64,000 bases of DNA, from the NCBI RefSeq assembly GCF_002277025.1, contig NZ_NIWD01000015.1, forward strand, positions 179,968 to 243,967, written 5' to 3'. Both the position numbers and the translations under genes were made by a program. Below, piece after piece: positions 34,027-42,461 of this stretch; within the stretch, counting starts at the first letter, position 1; each line of letters begins with the position of its first letter. This stretch comes from Sphingopyxis sp. GW247-27LB. Lineage in GTDB: Bacteria > Pseudomonadota > Alphaproteobacteria > Sphingomonadales > Sphingomonadaceae. The notes under the pieces were generated by a model. That model was not told the DNA's origin. It was given only the letters and a program-made list of their open reading frames with translations, and did not search any database.

Positions 34027-34671
34027 TTATTTGCCCTTGGCCGCTACCGCGGCCTGGACTCGGGCCTCGACCTGTTCGGGGCTGGGCTGGACGAGCATCT
34101 CGCCATTGACGAAGAAGGTCGGGGTGCCCTTGACGCCGACCGCACGCGCATCGGCAATGTCCTGCTCCATCCACGCCATCGCATCGGCGGTCGGCATCGC
34201 GCGCGCCTTCGCGACATTGAGGCCGGCCTTCTCGGCCGCGGCCCAGGCGCCGTCCATCTTGCCGTCGTGCCAGTCGGGCTGCGCCTCGAGCAGCGCCGCC
34301 GTCACCGGCTCGAGCTTGCCCTGGACGCGCGCGGCTTCGAGGATCACGATCGCCTCGGCCGAACCGGGGTGCAGTGGCAGGTAGCGCATCACGAGACGCA
34401 CATCCTTGGGATATTTGGCGACGATGCCCTTCACCGTCGGATAGAAGGCGCGGCAGGCCTCGCACGACGGGTCGAAGAATTCGACGATCGTGACCGGCGC
34501 ATTCTTGGGGCCGATGATCGGCGAGTGCGGGCGAATGAGGCTGTCGACGGGCCCCGCCACTACCTTCTTCGTGGGTTCGCCCTCGGCGGTTCCGCTGTAG
34601 AGCATAGCGCCGCCGGTGAAGGCGAGTGCCGAGAGGACAAGCGTGGCCACGACTCCGATACGTCTGTTCAT
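34027..34671 (-). CDS. DsbA-family thiol-disulfide oxidoreductase
   Basis: A 214-aa exported thioredoxin-fold protein. A signal/anchor covers the first 25 residues. The active site is C-E-A-C in EFFDPSCEACRAFYP, and the cis-Pro loop is GVKGTPTFFVNG. It introduces or rearranges disulfides in periplasmic proteins. Its start codon overlaps the dsbB stop by four bases, so the pair forms a local oxidising system; DsbB would reoxidise it. The location behind an efflux pump and a metal ATPase suggests it serves envelope proteins of this block or protects against metal-induced mis-oxidation. Confidence 0.85.
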   Translation of the reverse strand: MNRRIGVVATLVLSALAFTGGAMLYSGTAEGEPTKKVVAGPVDSLIRPHSPIIGPKNAPVTIVEFFDPSCEACRAFYPTVKGIVAKYPKDVRLVMRYLPLHPGSAEAIVILEAARVQGKLEPVTAALLEAQPDWHDGKMDGAWAAAEKAGLNVAKARAMPTADAMAWMEQDIADARAVGVKGTPTFFVNGEMLVQPSPEQVEARVQAAVAAKGK

Positions 34672-35102
34672 GATTTCAGTCTCCTTTGGAAGTTGAGCAA
34701 GAGGGTCAGGATGAGCGCGAATGCGGCCAGCGACAGGAGGGGCAGCGGCGCGCCTCCGATGGCCATGCTCTCTCCCGAGCATGAGGGACCGCCGGTGCAG
34801 GGGACGATCGGGGCCGGAATGACGCCGACGTAGAGCAGGCTATGATAGAGCGCGACGAGACCGCCGCCGAAGGCCAGCGCCAGTCCATAAGGAACGACGG
34901 CGCGGTCCGACCTGAACGCCGCGATGCCGAGAATGATCGCGAGCGGGAACATGAAGGCGCGCTGGAACCAGCAAAGGTCGCACGGCGCCTGGCCCATGAC
35001 CTCGCCGACGAAGAGGACGGCGAGGCTCGACAGGAGGGCGATGGCCCAGGCCGCGCCGAGCGGACGCCATTTGTGCGGCGCGAGCAGCGGAAAGCTCGTC
35101 AT
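34668..35102 (-). CDS. dsbB: DsbB-family disulfide bond protein
   Basis: A 144-aa inner-membrane protein with four membrane helices. The first periplasmic loop has C-D-L-C in APCDLCWFQRAF, the quinone-linked redox pair of DsbB, and the second loop has VPCTGGPSCSGES with the DsbA-facing Cys pair. It passes electrons from DsbA to the quinone pool. The ATG at 35100-35102 overlaps the stop of the SRPBCC gene by four bases, and its stop overlaps the dsbA start, so three genes are tightly coupled. Confidence 0.85.
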   Translation of the reverse strand: MTSFPLLAPHKWRPLGAAWAIALLSSLAVLFVGEVMGQAPCDLCWFQRAFMFPLAIILGIAAFRSDRAVVPYGLALAFGGGLVALYHSLLYVGVIPAPIVPCTGGPSCSGESMAIGGAPLPLLSLAAFALILTLLLNFQRRLKS

Positions 35103-35584
35103 CGCCGGCCACCTTTGAACTTGGACTTGGGCCGTCGCGGCGGCGGTTGCGGCTTGCTGTATTTGGACTTGAGGTAGCTGAGCAGGATGCCGTCGATCGA
35201 CGCGATCATTCGCTGGAAGCTGGTCTTGATGCCGGGAAGCCGGAGCCAGGCAAAGGGCCCGCGGCAACGATAGCGGTGAACGAACTTCGTCCCGCTTGCC
35301 GTCGGGGTCAGGATATAACTCTCCTCGAACTGGAGGATGAAGCTCGGCTTGACGTCGAATATCAGCTCCTCGCCGGGGCGCGCGGAGATCACCGTCGCGG
35401 AGACTTCGAGAAATTTGGGTTTGTGCGGATCCATACGCATCGCATAGCGGATCGCGATCGGGTCCTCGGCAAGCCGCTCGATCCGGACATAGGGGTTCCA
35501 GATCCGGTGATTCTCGAAATCGCCGAGGACCGCCCATATCTGTTCCGGACTATAGGGGAGGTCATGCTCCAGCTCGAACTCCAT
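35099..35584 (-). CDS. SRPBCC-family (polyketide cyclase/START-like) protein
   Basis: A 161-aa protein with the SRPBCC hydrophobic-pocket fold: LPYSPEQIWAVLGDFENHRIWNPYV at the start, a middle beta sheet, and a long C-terminal helix (FQRMIASIDGILLSYLKSKY), followed by a basic tail. The ATG at 35582-35584 is preferred to the GTG nine bases upstream because AGGAG is eight bases before it. It is coupled to dsbB and lies 13 bases after the RND pump gene. The ligand is unknown. A related protein lies at 41553. Confidence 0.75.
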   Translation of the reverse strand: MEFELEHDLPYSPEQIWAVLGDFENHRIWNPYVRIERLAEDPIAIRYAMRMDPHKPKFLEVSATVISARPGEELIFDVKPSFILQFEESYILTPTASGTKFVHRYRCRGPFAWLRLPGIKTSFQRMIASIDGILLSYLKSKYSKPQPPPRRPKSKFKGGRR

Positions 35585-35597
35585 CAACTTCACTCCT

Positions 35598-38500
35598 CTA
35601 TCGATCGGCCGCCGGGCTTTGCCCCGCGCCGATGACGGTGACGCCCGCAGGCGATGGGTCGGCGTGCGCGCCGCCCGTCGTGAACCAGCGGCGCAGGCGC
35701 GGGGCCATCCGGCGTTCGAAGCCCGCCGCGAGGCTGAAGGACGCCGGCACGATCAGCAGCGTCAGCATCGTCGACAGGATGAGCCCGCCGATCACCGTGA
35801 CCGCCATCGGCGCGCGCCATGCGCCGTCTCCGGTGAGCGACAGCGCGGTCGGGATCATGCCCGCGACCATCGCGACCGTGGTCATCAGGATCGGCTGCGC
35901 GCGCTTGTGTCCGGCGTCGACGATCGCCTCGTCGCGCGGCACCCCGGACGCCATTTCCTCGATCGCGAAGTCGACGAGCAGGATGCTGTTCTTGCCGACG
36001 ATGCCGAGCAGCATCAGCACGCCGATGAACACGGGAAGCGAGAGCGGATAGCCGGTCAGCAGCAACGCGACCGCACCGCCGAGCGGGGCGAGCAGAAGCG
36101 AGCCCATGTTGACGAAGGGCGGGATGATCTTGCGATAGAGCAGGATCAGGACCGCCAGCACGAGGAAGATCCCCGATACGACCGCGATCGCGAAGTTGCG
36201 CAGCATCTCGGCCTGCCACTTGGCACTTCCGAGGACCAGCCGCGTGACCCCGGGGGGCAGCGTCTTGAGCGCCGGCAGCGCCTCGACCTTATCCATCGCC
36301 TGACCGGTCACGAGACCCGGAGCAAGGTCGGCCCCGATGGTGAGCTGGCGCACCTGGTTGGTGCGATTGATCTGGGTCGGGCCGGCGCCGAAGCCGATTT
36401 CGGCCACGACCGAGAGCGGCACCGTTCCCCCGTTCCGGGTCGGAACCGGCATGTTGCGCAGCGTATCGAGCCGCTCGCGCGCGGTTTCCGCAAGCGCGAC
36501 GCGCACCGGTATCTGCCGGTCGGACAGCGAGAATTTCGCGCTATTCTGGTCGATCTCGCCAAGCGTCGCGACGCGGATCGACTGGCTGAGAGCCTGGGTG
36601 GTGACGCCGAGCTGCGCCGCGAGCGCGAAGCGCGGGCGAATGACGATCTCCGGGCGCTGAAGATTGCCCTCGACACGCGGCGAGCGGATCTCTTTCACCT
36701 TGGCCATTTCGGCAAGCAGCCGGTTGCCGACATCTTCGAGCTTCTTCGGGTCGTCGCTGCCGAGCGTGATCGAGATGTCGCGGCTGCTCCCGCCGCCGCC
36801 GCCATGCTGTGACTGGAAGTTGATGCGGGCATCGGGAACCTGCGCGAGCCGTGGCGCGCGGTCCTTTTCGAACTCGGTCGAGGTGAGCTCGCGATCCTTG
36901 CGCAATTTCAGATAGACCGTCGCCGTGCCGACATCGATCCGCGACAGGGCGGATTCGACGAGCGGGTCGCGCTTCATGAGATCGGTCACCTCGTCGGCCA
37001 CCGCCTCGGTCTGTTCGAGCGTTGCACCCGGGGCGAGCTGGATGGCGACGCGGCTCGTGTCGGAATCGATCGACGGCTGGAAGGTCATCGGGAGGAGCGA
37101 GAAGCTGAAAATGGTCGCGAAGAGCGCCAGCACCCCGATGCCGACCACCCAGACGCGATGGTCCTTGATGTAACCGAGCCATTTCCAGCGCCCGCCGCGC
37201 GCACGCGCGGCAGCGGCCCCGCTGGTATCGAGGCTCCAGCGCAAGATGCGCATATAGGTGTCGATCAGCGGGCCCTCGCCATGCTTTTGCGGACCCTGCG
37301 CGGAGAGAAAGTAGGCGGCGAGCATGGGTGTGATCATGCGCGCGACCGCGAGGCTCATCAGCACCGCGGCCACGACCGTCAGTCCGAAATTCTTGAAATA
37401 TTGCCCGGCGACGCCCGGCATGAGCCCGACCGGCAGGAACACCGCGACAATCGTCATGGTTGTCGCGAGCACCGCGAGGCCGATCTCGTCGGCGGCATCG
37501 ATCGAGGCCTGATAGGCCGATTTGCCCATCCGCATGTGGCGCACGATATTCTCGATCTCGACGATCGCATCGTCGACCAGCACGCCGGCAACGAGGCTCA
37601 ATGCGAGCAAGGTCATCATGTTGAGCGAGAAGCCCATGAGGTCCATGAACAGGAAGGTCGGGACCGCCGACAGCGGGATAGCGAGCGCGGATATCAGCGT
37701 CGCACGCCAGTCGCGCAAGAAAAGGAAGACGACGACGACCGCGAGAATCGCGCCCTCGACCATCGCATTGATCGCCGAATGATATTGGCCCTTGGTATAT
37801 TCGATATCGCTGAACAGCTCGGTGAATTTGACCTTGGGGTTTTCCTTCTCGAGCTTGCGCAGCTCCTCGACCGCCGCGTCGTAAACGGTGACATCCGAGG
37901 CGCCCTTGGCGCGCTCGAAGCCGAAGGTCAGCACCTGCCGCCCGTCCTGCTTCGAGACCGAGCGCTGCTCGGCGTAGAGATCCTTGACCTCGGCGATATC
38001 GGCGAGGCGCACGGTCCGGTTGGTGCCGACCGAGATCAGCGTCTCGCCGAGCGCGTTGGCGCTGCTGGCGTTGCCGAGGATACGCACCGCCTGCTCGGAC
38101 CCCGCGACCTCCATCCGGCCGCCGGCCGCATTGACGTTGAGCTGGACGAGCTGGGTGTTCACCGCGGCAGCGGTGAGGCCATAGGCACGCATTCGCTCGG
38201 GGTTGAGGATGACGCGGATTTCGCGGCTGACCCCGCCCCGTCGATAGGCGTCGCCCATGCCGGGGACCGCGATCAGCCGCTTCGCGACGACATTATCGAC
38301 ATACCAGCTCAATTCCTCGAGCGTCATGTCGGTGGCCGAGGCCGACCAATAGGCAAGCGTGTTGCCCGAGGTCGAGAGGCGGATAACCTGCGGTTCGAGG
38401 ATTCCGTTCGGCAGGTTGCTGCGGATCTGGGTGATCTTGTCGCGGATGTCGGTCACCGCTCGGTCGATCGGCGTGCCGATCGCGAACTGGACGAAGGTCT

Positions 38501-38777
38501 GCGACTGGCCTTCGGTAACCGTCGAATTGAGCTCGTCGATCCCCTCGATCGTCCGCACCGCCGCCTCGACGCGCTGCGTGACCTGGGTTTCGAGTTCGGT
38601 CGGCGCGGCGCCCGGCTGGGCGATGATGACGATGGCGCCCGGAAAATCGATGTCGGGATCGCTCTGGACCCCCATCATGAGGAAGGAGACGATGCCCGCC
38701 ACCGTCAGACCGAAGAACATGACGAGCGGCGGGATCGGGTTCCGGATGGACCAGGCCGAGATATTCTTGAAGTTCAT
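35598..38777 (-). CDS. RND efflux permease, HAE1-like
   Basis: A 1059-aa inner-membrane pump of the RND superfamily with the two-fold repeat of one membrane helix, a large periplasmic loop and five helices. MNFKNISAWSIRNPIPPLVMF at the start and the TM4 region LLALSLVAGVLVDDAIVEIENI, with paired Asp, place it with drug or amphiphile pumps rather than with CzcA-type metal pumps, which carry DFGxxxDGA. No membrane-fusion or outer-membrane partner is beside it; the nearest are in the czc operons. It is in one run with a P1B-type ATPase upstream (44-base gap) and SRPBCC-dsbB-dsbA downstream (13-base gap). Substrate unknown. Confidence 0.85.
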   Translation of the reverse strand: MNFKNISAWSIRNPIPPLVMFFGLTVAGIVSFLMMGVQSDPDIDFPGAIVIIAQPGAAPTELETQVTQRVEAAVRTIEGIDELNSTVTEGQSQTFVQFAIGTPIDRAVTDIRDKITQIRSNLPNGILEPQVIRLSTSGNTLAYWSASATDMTLEELSWYVDNVVAKRLIAVPGMGDAYRRGGVSREIRVILNPERMRAYGLTAAAVNTQLVQLNVNAAGGRMEVAGSEQAVRILGNASSANALGETLISVGTNRTVRLADIAEVKDLYAEQRSVSKQDGRQVLTFGFERAKGASDVTVYDAAVEELRKLEKENPKVKFTELFSDIEYTKGQYHSAINAMVEGAILAVVVVFLFLRDWRATLISALAIPLSAVPTFLFMDLMGFSLNMMTLLALSLVAGVLVDDAIVEIENIVRHMRMGKSAYQASIDAADEIGLAVLATTMTIVAVFLPVGLMPGVAGQYFKNFGLTVVAAVLMSLAVARMITPMLAAYFLSAQGPQKHGEGPLIDTYMRILRWSLDTSGAAAARARGGRWKWLGYIKDHRVWVVGIGVLALFATIFSFSLLPMTFQPSIDSDTSRVAIQLAPGATLEQTEAVADEVTDLMKRDPLVESALSRIDVGTATVYLKLRKDRELTSTEFEKDRAPRLAQVPDARINFQSQHGGGGGSSRDISITLGSDDPKKLEDVGNRLLAEMAKVKEIRSPRVEGNLQRPEIVIRPRFALAAQLGVTTQALSQSIRVATLGEIDQNSAKFSLSDRQIPVRVALAETARERLDTLRNMPVPTRNGGTVPLSVVAEIGFGAGPTQINRTNQVRQLTIGADLAPGLVTGQAMDKVEALPALKTLPPGVTRLVLGSAKWQAEMLRNFAIAVVSGIFLVLAVLILLYRKIIPPFVNMGSLLLAPLGGAVALLLTGYPLSLPVFIGVLMLLGIVGKNSILLVDFAIEEMASGVPRDEAIVDAGHKRAQPILMTTVAMVAGMIPTALSLTGDGAWRAPMAVTVIGGLILSTMLTLLIVPASFSLAAGFERRMAPRLRRWFTTGGAHADPSPAGVTVIGAGQSPAADR

Positions 38778-38821
38778 CCTCTCTCCCCCTTCCGGTTCGA
38801 TCCCACCGCGACTGTGCGCTC

Positions 38822-41362
38822 TCAGCCCATGCTGCGATCGCGATAGGCGAGCAGGCGAAGCGCATTGGCGACGACGACGAGGGTCGAGCCTTCGTGCGCC
38901 GCGACCGCCGCACCGATTCCGAGCCCGAAGATCGTCGCCGGCACGAGGACCACGACGACGCCGAGGCTGACCACCAGATTCTGGCGGATGATGCGGCGCG
39001 TCTGGCGGCTGAGCCCGATCGCGAACGGGAGATGAGCGAGGTCATCGGCCATCAGCGCGACGTCGGCGGTTTCGAGGGCGACATCGGACCCCGCGGCGCC
39101 CATCGCGATCCCGACGGTGGCGCTCGCCATCGCCGGCGCATCGTTCACGCCGTCACCGACCATTGCGACCGGCTGCTGCGCCTTGAGGTCGCGAATGGCG
39201 TCGACTTTCTGGTCGGGCATAAGGTCGCCCCAAGCCTCGTCGATCCCGACTTCGGCGGCAATCGATTCCGCGACCTTCTGGTGATCGCCCGAAATCATGA
39301 TCATCCGGCCGATTCCGAGTTCGCGCAGTTTGGCGATCGCTGTGCGCGCCGCTTCGCGCGGCGTGTCCATCAGACCGATCGCGCCAAGGTCGCGGTCGCC
39401 CATTCGAACGACCATCGTCGTGCGGCCCTGCTCGCGGAGGCCGGCGATCGCAGCTGCCACTTCGCCGCCGATCGGCGCGATGCCGTCGGCACCAAACATT
39501 TCGGCCTTGCCGATCAGGACGGTCTCGCCCTCGACCTTCGCCGTGACGCCGCGACCCGTCAGGCTGTTGAGGTCGTCCGCTACCGGTACGCGCGTCGACG
39601 TCAGCATGGCCTCACCATCGCGCGCGATGGCAGCGGCAAGCGGATGATCGCTCAGTCGCTCGACCGCCACGGCGATGCGCAGCAGTTCCTCCTTCGGCAC
39701 GCCGCTGGCCGGCAAGACGTCGGTGATGCGCGGCTTTCCTTCGGTGAGCGTGCCCGTCTTGTCGAACGCCAGCGCGGTCAGCGAGCCGAGATTTTCAAGC
39801 GGGCCACCGCCTTTGACCAGCACGCCGCCGCGCGCCGCCCGCGCAACGCCCGACAGGACGGCGCTCGGCGTCGCGATCGCGAGCGCGCACGGGCTTGCCG
39901 CAACGAGGACCGCCATGGCGCGATAGAAGCTGTCGCGGAACGGCTCATCGACAACGACCCAGGCGAAGAGCAGGACGAACACGAGCGCGAGCACGCTCGG
40001 CACGAAGATGCGCTCGAATTTGTCGGTGAAGCGCTGGGTTGGCGATTTCTGCGTTTCCGCCTCGCTCACCATCTTCACGACCTTGGCGAGCGTGGTATCG
40101 GCCGCAAGACGGGTTACCGCGATCTCGATCGCGCCATAGCCATTGATGGTGCCCGCGAAGACGCGAAACTTCGCGTCGAGTGCATCGGGCTTTGCCGCGG
40201 CCTGCGCGCGATCGGCTACCGGTTCCTTGTCGACGGGGACGCTCTCGCCGGTCACCGGGGCCTGATCGATCGCCGTGCGGCCAACGACGACGAAGCCGTC
40301 GGCGGCAAGACGCTCGTTGGGCTTGACGATGACGGTGTCGCCAATCGCCAGCTGCTCGACGGGGACTTCGCGAGCCGTCCCGTCGGCATCCTTCACCGTC
40401 GCGGTCTGCGGCGCCAGCTCCGCAAGCGCCTCGATCGCGCGCTTGGCGCGGCCCATGGCATAATGTTCGAGCGCATGGCCGAGGCTGAAGAGGAAGAGGA
40501 GCAGCGCGCCTTCGGCCCACGCCCCGAGCGCGGCAGCGCCGGCCGCGGCGACGAGCATCAGCGTGTCGATCTCGAAGCGCTTGAGCTTCAGATTCTCGAT
40601 GGCCTCGCGGACCGTAAACCAGCCGCCGAAGCCATAAGCGGCAATATAGAATGCGAGCGGCACCCACTCCGGTGCCGCGGCGAGCTTCTCGATCGCAAAG
40701 CCGATGCCGAGGACGAGACCGCACAGCAGCGCGAAGATCAACTCGGTCCGCTCGCCGAAAATGCCGCCATGATCATGGCCATGGTCGTGGCTGTCCTCGC
40801 CCGTATGGCCATGTTTGTGATCAGGCCCATGCGCATGATCCGGTCCATGGTCATGGCCATCATCACCATGCTGATGGGGGGCCTGTGCCGGGGTAGCCGC
40901 GGCGACGGTAGCCGATTTCTGTGTGACGCCCATATCCGAGAGTGTCTTTCTGATCGTTTCGATGGAGGTCTCCGAGCGCTGGAACTCGGCGCGCAGCGTA
41001 CCGGCGGCGCCGACTTCGGCCTCGATCACGCCCGGCATTTCGCGAAGCTTCAGTCCGATCGTCCGCGCGCGACGGGCGTGGCCGACGCCTTCGAGGTCGT
41101 CCCAGAAGAGATGTTGATATTGGTCCGTGAGCTCGGCACCGGCGCTGCGCGCGAGCTGCCGCACACGTTCGAGCGGGAGAATATCCGGACGGTAATGGAT
41201 GCAGAGCTGCGGCAGCGAACCGTCGCTCGAGCGGACCACATGGACCTTGTCGACGCCTTCGCGTCCTTCGAGTTCGCCCATCAGGCGCGCGACGCAGCGG
41301 TCGGCGGTGTCAGCGACCTCAGGGAGGAGAAGCGGAATATCGAGCCGCAACTGGTCACTCAT
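38822..41362 (-). CDS. P1B-4-type heavy-metal ATPase with His-rich N-terminal segment
   Basis: An 846-aa P-type ATPase. The N-terminus has degenerate metal-binding-like folds, then a His/Asp-rich stretch at about 165-205. Catalytic features are clear: TGES actuator (APVTGESVPV), SPC in ASPCALAIATP, the phosphorylation site DKTGTLT, and GDGVNDAPA. SPC together with HEGST in the last helix (AAHEGSTLVVVANALRLL) marks the P1B-4 class, which exports cobalt, iron(II), zinc or cadmium; CPC enzymes would be copper or zinc types. The ATG at 41360-41362 is used. It heads the run to RND, SRPBCC, dsbB and dsbA and is preceded by a terminator hairpin. Confidence 0.88.
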   Translation of the reverse strand: MSDQLRLDIPLLLPEVADTADRCVARLMGELEGREGVDKVHVVRSSDGSLPQLCIHYRPDILPLERVRQLARSAGAELTDQYQHLFWDDLEGVGHARRARTIGLKLREMPGVIEAEVGAAGTLRAEFQRSETSIETIRKTLSDMGVTQKSATVAAATPAQAPHQHGDDGHDHGPDHAHGPDHKHGHTGEDSHDHGHDHGGIFGERTELIFALLCGLVLGIGFAIEKLAAAPEWVPLAFYIAAYGFGGWFTVREAIENLKLKRFEIDTLMLVAAAGAAALGAWAEGALLLFLFSLGHALEHYAMGRAKRAIEALAELAPQTATVKDADGTAREVPVEQLAIGDTVIVKPNERLAADGFVVVGRTAIDQAPVTGESVPVDKEPVADRAQAAAKPDALDAKFRVFAGTINGYGAIEIAVTRLAADTTLAKVVKMVSEAETQKSPTQRFTDKFERIFVPSVLALVFVLLFAWVVVDEPFRDSFYRAMAVLVAASPCALAIATPSAVLSGVARAARGGVLVKGGGPLENLGSLTALAFDKTGTLTEGKPRITDVLPASGVPKEELLRIAVAVERLSDHPLAAAIARDGEAMLTSTRVPVADDLNSLTGRGVTAKVEGETVLIGKAEMFGADGIAPIGGEVAAAIAGLREQGRTTMVVRMGDRDLGAIGLMDTPREAARTAIAKLRELGIGRMIMISGDHQKVAESIAAEVGIDEAWGDLMPDQKVDAIRDLKAQQPVAMVGDGVNDAPAMASATVGIAMGAAGSDVALETADVALMADDLAHLPFAIGLSRQTRRIIRQNLVVSLGVVVVLVPATIFGLGIGAAVAAHEGSTLVVVANALRLLAYRDRSMG

Positions 41363-41430
41363 GATGCCATCCTTTTCTCTTGGCGATCGGCACTGCGATC
41401 CGGACTTACACGAAACGCCCGGCAGGATGA

Positions 41431-41471
41431 GGTGCGGGAGCCTTTGCGGGATGCGACCCGGCTCCCGCACC
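41431..41471 (-). terminator. Hairpin between SRPBCC gene and P-ATPase gene
   Basis: A perfect 12-base-pair stem, GGTGCGGGAGCC (41431-41442) against 41460-41471, with a 17-base loop. It lies in the 190-base gap after the SRPBCC gene and before the ATPase start. It probably ends the first czc operon; no T tract follows. Confidence 0.6.
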
Positions 41472-41552
41472 TCCCTGACAGCCGGAGATCCCTGCCCGTG
41501 GTGAGGGGGGCGATTGAGAGGGGCCTCCGACGGCCAGGTTTCGAATTCCATA

Positions 41553-42023
41553 TCATGCGCGACGTCCGCTCGGCCGCGCGTAGCGGGACTGGACCGTCGT
41601 GCGGCGGAAATGCTTTTCGAGCGCAGCGTTCGAGCGGCGCAGGAACACCGAGCAGGCGCGGCGCAGGAAGGGATAGCCGAGCCACGAGAAGAAACCGCGG
41701 CAATCGAGCCGGTGCGTCACCTCGACACCCTGCCCGAGCTTTTCGAGCCGGTAGCTTTCCTCGATGACGAGGAGGCCGCGCATACCCGTCCGCCAGGAGA
41801 AGCCAGAGAGCCAGTCGAGCCCCGTGATCCGGCCCTCGGCAGACAGTTCCGGCCCGCGCGGTCCGCGCGGCGAGTAGACATAGTCGACGCGTTCTTCATC
41901 TCCGGGGCGATCGGTGAAGCGAAGCGTCGGATGCCAGTCGCCGTAGCGCTCGATATCGACGAGCAGACGCCAGACGCGCCCGATCGGGACCGGCAAGCGG
42001 AGCGAGGTGCCTACCGAGAACAT
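41553..42023 (-). CDS. SRPBCC-family protein
   Basis: A 156-aa protein with the SRPBCC fold (LPVPIGRVWRLLVDIERYGDWHPTLRF at the start, GVEVTHRLDCRGFF in the sheet, and a C-terminal helix that ends in basic residues). It resembles the protein at 35099 in length and in the run of aromatic residues, so the two are probably paralogues that flank the ATPase-RND pair. It lies 81 bases after the DUF190 gene in the same direction and may end the czcICBA-DUF190 transcript. Ligand unknown. Confidence 0.75.
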   Translation of the reverse strand: MFSVGTSLRLPVPIGRVWRLLVDIERYGDWHPTLRFTDRPGDEERVDYVYSPRGPRGPELSAEGRITGLDWLSGFSWRTGMRGLLVIEESYRLEKLGQGVEVTHRLDCRGFFSWLGYPFLRRACSVFLRRSNAALEKHFRRTTVQSRYARPSGRRA

Positions 42024-42104
42024 CGGAGACCTCCTCGCTCGCGCGAGCTGGTCCGCGACGCAGGCCGGGGACCTGCGCCGCGGTGTAGACCGGCAAGATG
42101 CCGG

Positions 42105-42449
42105 TCAGCTCTGAACATCGGGGGGCTCCGCGGCGGATTTCCCGCCGAGGATGTCGACCGCTTCGAGCGTGATGAGCCCGATGTCCGGTATCTCGGTCAG
42201 CTGCGCCGCAAAGTCGCGGAGCCGCTGCTCCTCGTCGATGATCTCGATCACCACCGCCCGGTCATTCTCCAGCGCATGCTTGCGATGGAGATGCGCCGAG
42301 CGACCGAAACCGAGAACCGCTTCGAGCACCGTAACGCCTGCCAGCTTTTGCTGGCGAGCGAGTTCGGCAATGAACTCGAAAACCCGCTGATCGCCGAAGA
42401 AGGCGGATTCGTCGGTGTAGATGCGCAAGAGCTTGGATGCTTTTGTCAT
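42105..42449 (-). CDS. DUF190 (PII-like) protein
   Basis: A 114-aa protein of the DUF190 family, a PII-like ferredoxin fold (KLLRIYTDESAFFGDQRVFEFI, then GVTVLEAVLGFGRSAHLH). PII-like proteins are signal carriers, and copies beside czc or cus operons are common, where they have been proposed to sense metal or nucleotide state. It starts 12 bases after the czcA stop and so belongs to the czcICBA operon. Confidence 0.85.
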   Translation of the reverse strand: MTKASKLLRIYTDESAFFGDQRVFEFIAELARQQKLAGVTVLEAVLGFGRSAHLHRKHALENDRAVVIEIIDEEQRLRDFAAQLTEIPDIGLITLEAVDILGGKSAAEPPDVQS

Positions 42450-42461
42450 GACAGTCTCTCC

